A stretch of 18,604 bases of DNA from Lachnospiraceae bacterium (lineage in GTDB: Bacteria; Bacillota; Clostridia; Lachnospirales; Lachnospiraceae), in NCBI GenBank assembly GCA_003520205.1, contig DOVG01000109.1:1-18604 (forward strand). Direction: 5' to 3'. A program made the translations under genes and the position numbers. Each line of letters starts with the position of its first letter. Positions within the stretch are counted from its first letter, which is position 1. The notes below the pieces were generated by a model. That model was given only the letters and a program-made list of their open reading frames with translations. It ran no database searches and was not told the origin of the DNA. Positions 14,639-18,604 of this stretch are shown in pieces.

Positions 14639-15256
14639 TTACATGTTTTGAGGATTTTTGAGACTATATCTGAAATCGCATAAATCTCCGCCTTCAGCGA
14701 TAGTCGTTGTTCGTACAAGTTTTGCATTCATTAGATCTGCCATCATAAAGTCGAACTGACACAGATATTTTGCAAGTTCAAAACAACCTTCATCCTTACA
14801 TATTTTGCATATTCCACACTCATGGTAATCATATCCCAAGTCATATTCTTCACATCTAGGAAGAACATCCAGCACCCAGTTATTCTCATTCTTTCGCCTT
14901 TTACTTTCCTCTGCCCACTTAAGCCTTCTTGGAATATATTTTTCATCAAGATAGGCTTCTGCAGTTCCAAGTCCTTTTCTGAACATACTGGATTTTTTTA
15001 GACTACTCTCCAGTATATTATAGTTATCTTCAGGAGATAACCCAGTACATCTGTTCATAGCAATAAAATATATACCCATGATGTATGAAGAAAGAAGCTT
15101 TTCATCATTCATATCCTTGGCTCTAATAGTAATAGCTTTATGCTCTTTTACTATTTTCCCGACATTCCTACTTTTAACTCCTGCAACTTTGTATTGTGGT
15201 TTGCATATAGTGTGAAAAAAATGACCATAAAACCATGCTTTAAATGAATATTTCAT
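14639..15256 (-). CDS. ATC-hydrolase-like protein 3 (PF14196-like)
   Basis: 205-residue protein resembling the L-2-amino-thiazoline-4-carboxylic acid hydrolase family. The diagnostic C-terminal core is CGICKIC (Cys147, 150, 153), GC (Cys158), LCQFD (Cys166, Asp169), AKLVRTTTIAEGG (Arg182) and LCDF (Cys193). This 47-residue core aligns without gaps with the proteins at 16666 and 17889; this copy has the most cysteines (six). The known family member opens a thiazoline ring to N-carbamoyl-cysteine. Whether these Firmicute relatives do so is unproven, and the cysteines could instead bind metal or heme. It appears soluble. ATG at 15256 has AAGGAG 10 nt upstream. It follows a DUF6796-like gene by 34 nt. 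Confidence 0.8.
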   Translation of the reverse strand: MKYSFKAWFYGHFFHTICKPQYKVAGVKSRNVGKIVKEHKAITIRAKDMNDEKLLSSYIMGIYFIAMNRCTGLSPEDNYNILESSLKKSSMFRKGLGTAEAYLDEKYIPRRLKWAEESKRRKNENNWVLDVLPRCEEYDLGYDYHECGICKICKDEGCFELAKYLCQFDFMMADLMNAKLVRTTTIAEGGDLCDFRYSLKNPQNM

Positions 15257-15290
15257 TAGATATTTACTCCTTCAATTCTATTAAATATAA

Positions 15291-15956
15291 TTACCCCTCT
15301 TCTTGTTTCTTCCAATATGAAAATGCAGTAATATACATCAGCCCTTCTCCCAGACTCTCACATGATCCCCAGCCGCCTTCTAAAAGGGTTCCCTTAAAGA
15401 TTACTGCCCATAGTAAGCCAAAACATACTGCTCCTAATGGACTGACAAGTATATACCATCTCCTGAGTCCACTTTTGCCGCTAAGAATCATATATCCAAG
15501 AACAATCAGCTGTAGATAAAGTGCAATGATGATAACAATATCTATCGGAGTAATCCAAACCATCATTGATTCACAAGCTTTCTCTGCAATATCAGCAGAT
15601 TCACCTGCGGATAAAACCGCTTTATATGTTAGTGGCATCAGGCTGCCCAGATTAAAATGTGCAAAGGCTGTCCCTCCTACACCGGCTGCCCCGGCAATCA
15701 TCAAAACCTGCAAGGTTCTTCCACAAACCATTTGTGTCATAGAATACAGGCTTTGAAATCCAAATAACATAAACGCCATACCAACGAAACCACAGAATGC
15801 AGATACGGTAAATCTCCATACGGGCATCTCAGCAAATATCGGATCAATGTCCAAATTCATATCACGTCCCGGATACACATAGAGCAGGCAATCACCAATC
15901 ATAAATAATACCGCTCCAACAAATCCTAGGATTGCGTTCCTCTTCTGATTATTCAT
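15291..15956 (-). CDS. DUF6796-like membrane protein, copy 2
   Basis: 221-residue polytopic membrane protein, paralogue of the one at 11290. Shared landmarks are a GDC tripeptide in TM1 (Gly21-Cys23), FAEMPVWR (41-48), a His before the middle helices (His100), GKSGLRRW (160-167) and a GLMY-type last helix. Hydrophobic segments lie at about 9-28, 50-70, 82-98, 136-158, 168-187 and 203-214. The DUF6796 assignment is from memory and tentative. AAGGAG lies some 13 nt upstream of the ATG in a 69-nt gap after a methyltransferase gene. No enzymatic function is recognised. Confidence 0.8.
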   Translation of the reverse strand: MNNQKRNAILGFVGAVLFMIGDCLLYVYPGRDMNLDIDPIFAEMPVWRFTVSAFCGFVGMAFMLFGFQSLYSMTQMVCGRTLQVLMIAGAAGVGGTAFAHFNLGSLMPLTYKAVLSAGESADIAEKACESMMVWITPIDIVIIIALYLQLIVLGYMILSGKSGLRRWYILVSPLGAVCFGLLWAVIFKGTLLEGGWGSCESLGEGLMYITAFSYWKKQEEG

Positions 15957-16025
15957 CTTTTATTCCAGTCTCCTTCACACTTAGTCAAATATGTCACCCT
16001 ATCTATTTAAAAAGCATAAATAGCA

Positions 16026-16649
16026 TCATTTCTTTGCAAGTACTGTTATCCATGGTTTTGAACTATGATGAATAGTTTTTGTTTTTCTAAAACCGGCAGC
16101 CTTAAGAGCCTCTTCTATGGCTTCGCCTGTATAACACTTCATGCCTTCTATCTTTTGCTCGTATTTTAGACTTGCTTCATCTGTACCATCTGATTCATTA
16201 ACGATCATAAAAACTCCACCCGATTTAAGAACCTTTGCTACCTCAGCAAAACACTTCTCAAGGCCAGGCCAGAAATATATTGTTTCAAAGGCCGTTGCAA
16301 GATCAAAGCTTTCTTCAGAAAGATCAAGTTGAGACACATCCCCTTGCTTGACTATGCATCTGCCAGCTTCAATCATCTTTTGATTATATGAAGTTGCTTT
16401 AGCAACTGATACTTCGGAATAATCTATTGCAGTGACATTAGCGGTAGAATATCTTCTAAGCAGTTCTCCTGCATTTCTGCCACCTCCGCAACCTATTTCC
16501 ACAATCTCCTTAGGATCAATCTTTGTAAGATGAGACATTCCCCAATCTGCAAGCTTTGCGTGACCGCCATTCATGCCATTTACCATCATCTTTCCAAGAA
16601 ATCCCTTCGGTTTCCTTGTCTGGTTAATAAAATCATTAAAAAGTCCCAT
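16026..16649 (-). CDS. Class I SAM-dependent methyltransferase
   Basis: 207-residue UbiE/Methyltransf_11-like enzyme. SAM motif I is VEIGCGGGRNAG (50-61), followed by VTAIDYSEVSVAKA with the ribose-binding Asp76, a QGD motif, and FETIYFWPGLEKCFAEVAKVLKSGGVFMI. The acceptor is unknown; the YFWPGLEKC region is typical of small-molecule methyltransferases of Firmicutes. The frame extends to a TTG at 16664, but that codon is part of the TTGGAGG ribosome binding site. ATG at 16649 with GGAGG 8 nt upstream is the start. It follows ATC-hydrolase-like protein 2 with 16 nt between, so the two are co-transcribed. Confidence 0.92.
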   Translation of the reverse strand: MGLFNDFINQTRKPKGFLGKMMVNGMNGGHAKLADWGMSHLTKIDPKEIVEIGCGGGRNAGELLRRYSTANVTAIDYSEVSVAKATSYNQKMIEAGRCIVKQGDVSQLDLSEESFDLATAFETIYFWPGLEKCFAEVAKVLKSGGVFMIVNESDGTDEASLKYEQKIEGMKCYTGEAIEEALKAAGFRKTKTIHHSSKPWITVLAKK

Positions 16650-16665
16650 TATCGTTTCCTCCAAT

Positions 16666-17322
16666 CTATACTATTACGCCTTTATATTCTCTTGCCGTTT
16701 TGCTCTTGTCCGGAACATACCAGTAATCACATGAGTCCGCTCCTGTAGCAACGGTATGTGTTCTGATCAGTTTTGCATGCATAAGTTTTGCATATGTATG
16801 ATCTACAGCACACATATGAGGCATGAGATCCATATATCCATATTTCTTTGCATATTCAACAAGAGGACATCCCTCAAGAGTAAATGAAAAGCCTCTATCA
16901 TCATTATTGGGATTAACTTTCATCCCCCACGTATCCATCCACTGCCCATGACTTCTCTTTTCAGAAACCTTATCGGCATACTTTTGATAGCTCCTATATA
17001 GATACTTTCTTAACAGTTTAAGAAATCTCTTATTATTGATATCCATAATCTTGTTCAATAAATATAAGTGTTTGTATATATCATCAATTATTTCATCAAT
17101 TGCCTCGCCTGCCATCCTATGATTAGTAGCCTCGTAATATGATAGAAACAAAATAAACATATTAAGGTTGCCTGCCAGAGTATTTTCCTTACCACCCATA
17201 TCAGGTGCTTTCTTCATCAGTTTCGGACGTATTCTTTCAGCCCTTGTTATAATTTTCTTCATACTCCTTGGATAATGCTTCTTTAAGTATCTGCGAATTG
17301 CTCTATTAACCAAACCTTCCAT
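16666..17322 (-). CDS. ATC-hydrolase-like protein 2, cysteine-poor (PF14196-like)
   Basis: 218-residue paralogue of the proteins at 14639 and 17889. The 47-residue core is retained gap-free: Cys152, GYM, MCAVD (Cys171, Asp174), AKLIRTHTVATG (Arg187) and SCDYWY (Cys198). The second core cysteine is Val155 and the GC cysteine is Tyr163. It therefore keeps the invariant Cys-x2-Asp, Arg and C-terminal Cys but has lost two positions that both sister copies conserve. This suggests a changed or structural role, for example as partner of a sister copy. The N-terminal part is helical and basic. SD AAGGAG lies 6 nt before ATG 17322, overlapping the tail of the 4-TM gene region. Confidence 0.75.
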   Translation of the reverse strand: MEGLVNRAIRRYLKKHYPRSMKKIITRAERIRPKLMKKAPDMGGKENTLAGNLNMFILFLSYYEATNHRMAGEAIDEIIDDIYKHLYLLNKIMDINNKRFLKLLRKYLYRSYQKYADKVSEKRSHGQWMDTWGMKVNPNNDDRGFSFTLEGCPLVEYAKKYGYMDLMPHMCAVDHTYAKLMHAKLIRTHTVATGADSCDYWYVPDKSKTAREYKGVIV

Positions 17323-17339
17323 TTGCCACTCCTTATCAA

Positions 17340-17843
17340 CTACAACACAAATCTTAATAACAGATAATCAACTCCTGATATAACAAGTGTCATAATTGCT
17401 GTATATACACAGCCTATTAAAAAACCTTTAAAGTGATACATATAATCCTTATAGCCCTTGCATCCTTCAGTCCCCTCTATCACAACCCACTTTGGCGTAA
17501 TGATACAGATAATAAGCCAATCCATAATCAGAAGATCTATAACATTCCATGTCATTCCAATGATGAATATATGGATTAATATAGCTAAGAAGGATAAATC
17601 TTTATGGTAAAACTGAACCAGACCAAATCCAATCAGGCTTGCAAATATAACTAAAGAACCTATAGTTCCAAAAAGCTTCGCATTCCTTTTTTGTTTGTCC
17701 GTTGGTTCAGAAAGCGTTGCAGCTTTCTGTATGTCCTCCGGATAATCATGCATCATCTGCCATGGAAACTTGGTAACTATCACATATACATATATAACCC
17801 ATAAAACAGACCATATAAGTCCTTCTATCAAAGCAATCCCCAT
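17340..17843 (-). CDS. Four-TM membrane protein C, D-x4-DW family
   Basis: 167-residue integral membrane protein with hydrophobic segments at about 5-24, 58-77, 84-115 and 139-165. It carries the IDLLIMDWL motif (Asp103, Asp108, Trp109) and GYKDYMYH before the last helix. It is a distant paralogue of proteins A and B encoded 12 kb away under a TetR regulator. Here it sits between ATC-hydrolase-like genes 1 and 2, 17 nt from the latter. ATG at 17843 has GAGG 7 nt upstream. The repeated association of this family with the same locus suggests a shared pathway role. It may be membrane anchor, transporter subunit or enzyme; no function is recognised. Confidence 0.85.
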   Translation of the reverse strand: MGIALIEGLIWSVLWVIYVYVIVTKFPWQMMHDYPEDIQKAATLSEPTDKQKRNAKLFGTIGSLVIFASLIGFGLVQFYHKDLSFLAILIHIFIIGMTWNVIDLLIMDWLIICIITPKWVVIEGTEGCKGYKDYMYHFKGFLIGCVYTAIMTLVISGVDYLLLRFVL

Positions 17844-17888
17844 CGTATTACCTCACTATTCTTTATTTATTTCTACACATAATTGAAC

Positions 17889-18497
17889 TCATTTTTTATA
17901 AACATGGAAATCACAAAACTCATCACCATTTGCTATGGTATGTTCTCTGACAAGCTTTGCACCTCCCATATCATAGCTTATGTAATCTGTCTTACATAAG
18001 TACTTTATAAGATGAAAGCATCCCTCTCTTCGACCAAGCTCACAGAGTCCACACTTAGTATATGTGAATTCATAGCTGGTTCCATCTTCTCCTCTTTTGA
18101 AGGTCGAAACCCAGTCCATCTCATAACTTGAAGTCTGTGACTTTATTGCAGCTTCTTCTCTTTCCTTTTTGCTTTTCTCAGAGATAGCACTGTCATCTTC
18201 TTTTCCTCTTTTAACCATCTCATCGCACATGGCCTTTATCATTCCCTCAAAGCGTTCTTCTGTGATAATACTCGGATGTGCTTTAGGAAAGGCGAGGAGA
18301 TAACAACCGATATATAAATTCTTTGCCAGACTATTATCCTTCGCAAGACCGGGAGTTCTTTTTACCATAGCTTTATATTCAGCTTTTACCTGTCTTTTAA
18401 ACTCTTTTGTTACATCAACACCATCACTTGTAAGATATTTATATGTTACTTTATCAAGAATAAGTGGCATAACAGCGCCTATAAACCCATATTTCAT
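17889..18497 (-). CDS. ATC-hydrolase-like protein 1 (PF14196-like)
   Basis: 202-residue protein like those at 14639 and 16666. The core holds CGLC (Cys149, 152), GC (Cys160), LCKTD (Cys168, Asp171), AKLVREHTIANG (Arg184) and FCDF (Cys195), ending shortly after. Upstream of the core is MDWVSTFKRGEDGTSYEFTYTKC, the arrangement expected of this family. The N-terminal half is helical and highly charged. The biochemical role assigned to the family name (thiazoline ring hydrolysis) may not apply. ATG at 18497 has GGAGG 7 nt upstream. It is the first gene of the long run, directly after a terminator and promoter. A 45-nt gap separates it from the 4-TM gene. Confidence 0.8.
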   Translation of the reverse strand: MKYGFIGAVMPLILDKVTYKYLTSDGVDVTKEFKRQVKAEYKAMVKRTPGLAKDNSLAKNLYIGCYLLAFPKAHPSIITEERFEGMIKAMCDEMVKRGKEDDSAISEKSKKEREEAAIKSQTSSYEMDWVSTFKRGEDGTSYEFTYTKCGLCELGRREGCFHLIKYLCKTDYISYDMGGAKLVREHTIANGDEFCDFHVYKK

Positions 18498-18531
18498 ACA
18501 TCAACCTCCAATTAGTATTATCTAACAGAAT

Positions 18532-18560
18532 ATAATAACATTTAACCATCTGAACTGCAA
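18532..18560 (-). promoter_or_regulatory. Candidate promoter of the long gene run
   Basis: On the minus strand TTGCAG (18555-18560) is followed after 17 bp by TATTAT (18532-18537), about 35 nt before the first start codon. The -35 box is only a 3/6 match. The placement, just after a terminator and before the first gene, is what supports it. Confidence 0.55.
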
Positions 18561-18568
18561 TACAAAAA

Positions 18569-18601
18569 ACCGCAGTTTCTCTTTTATAGAGCAACTGCGG
18601 T
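18569..18601 (-). terminator. Rho-independent terminator of a gene outside the window
   Basis: ACCGCAGTT/AACTGCGGT arms (18569-18577 and 18593-18601) form a 9-bp stem, extended by an inner CTCT/AGAG stem after one mismatch. A TTTTTT tract follows on the minus strand. It insulates the run beginning at 18497 from the upstream gene. Confidence 0.9.
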
Positions 18602-18604
18602 AAA

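Noticed and set aside
16650..16664. TTG-initiated N-terminal extension of the methyltransferase
   Set aside because: The TTG is part of the TTGGAGG ribosome binding site that serves the ATG at 16649.
1..18604. CRISPR arrays, tRNA or rRNA genes, insertion sequences, riboswitches
   Set aside because: Reading both strands showed no regularly spaced repeats, cloverleaf genes, transposase ORFs with terminal repeats, or recognisable riboswitch cores.

Overview
The window is an AT-rich stretch in which every supportable gene lies on the minus strand, so transcription runs from high to low coordinates. Strong GGAGG/AAGGAG ribosome binding sites, TTGACA/TATAAT-type promoters with 17-19 bp spacers, and the family mix point to a low-GC Firmicute. 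This mix is three TetR regulators, a MerR with a GyrI-like domain, a family-PF14196-like protein in three copies and many small membrane proteins. Lachnospiraceae of the Butyrivibrio/Pseudobutyrivibrio kind fits best. This is an inference from gene content, not a taxonomic test. There are no rRNA, tRNA, IS, phage or CRISPR elements.

Region 1 (18604 to 7379, minus strand): a terminator belonging to a gene outside the window (18569-18601) is followed by a promoter (18532-18560). A run of 14 genes follows, with mostly short gaps and no convincing internal terminator, ending at the terminator at 7379-7400. In order of transcription the genes are: ATC-hydrolase-like protein 1, a 4-TM protein with a D-x4-DW motif, ATC-hydrolase-like protein 2, a SAM methyltransferase, a DUF6796-like membrane protein, ATC-hydrolase-like protein 3, a ZIP metal transporter, an esterase-2TM-methyltransferase fusion, a second DUF6796-like membrane protein, an LCM/TcmP-type O-methyltransferase, an ICMT-like membrane methyltransferase, an alpha/beta hydrolase, an AraC regulator and a metallo-beta-lactamase-fold hydrolase. 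A 22-codon small ORF lies between ATC-like protein 3 and the ZIP gene.

Region 2 (7373 to 2362): three compact TetR-controlled units, each with its own promoter. They are TetR + ketopantoate-reductase-like protein (coupled, TTG start), TetR + two 4-TM membrane proteins paralogous to the one in Region 1, and aldo/keto reductase + TetR. Two of the promoters carry very clear operator dyads: a perfect 39-bp inverted repeat, and a pair of TGAGA-N4-TCTCA sites flanking the promoter.

Region 3 (2326 to 1): a MerR-type promoter (19-bp spacer with a dyad centred inside it) drives a creatininase-family amidohydrolase and its overlapping MerR/GyrI-like regulator. An isochorismatase-family hydrolase follows.

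The most notable theme is paralogy within the window: three ATC-hydrolase-like proteins, three 4-TM D-x4-DW proteins and two DUF6796-like proteins, interleaved with four SAM- or ICMT-type methyltransferase domains and several hydrolases. This looks like a dedicated, regulated small-molecule or membrane-associated modification/hydrolysis pathway whose substrate cannot be read from sequence. The idea of a joint pathway is inference; the paralogy and layout are directly visible.
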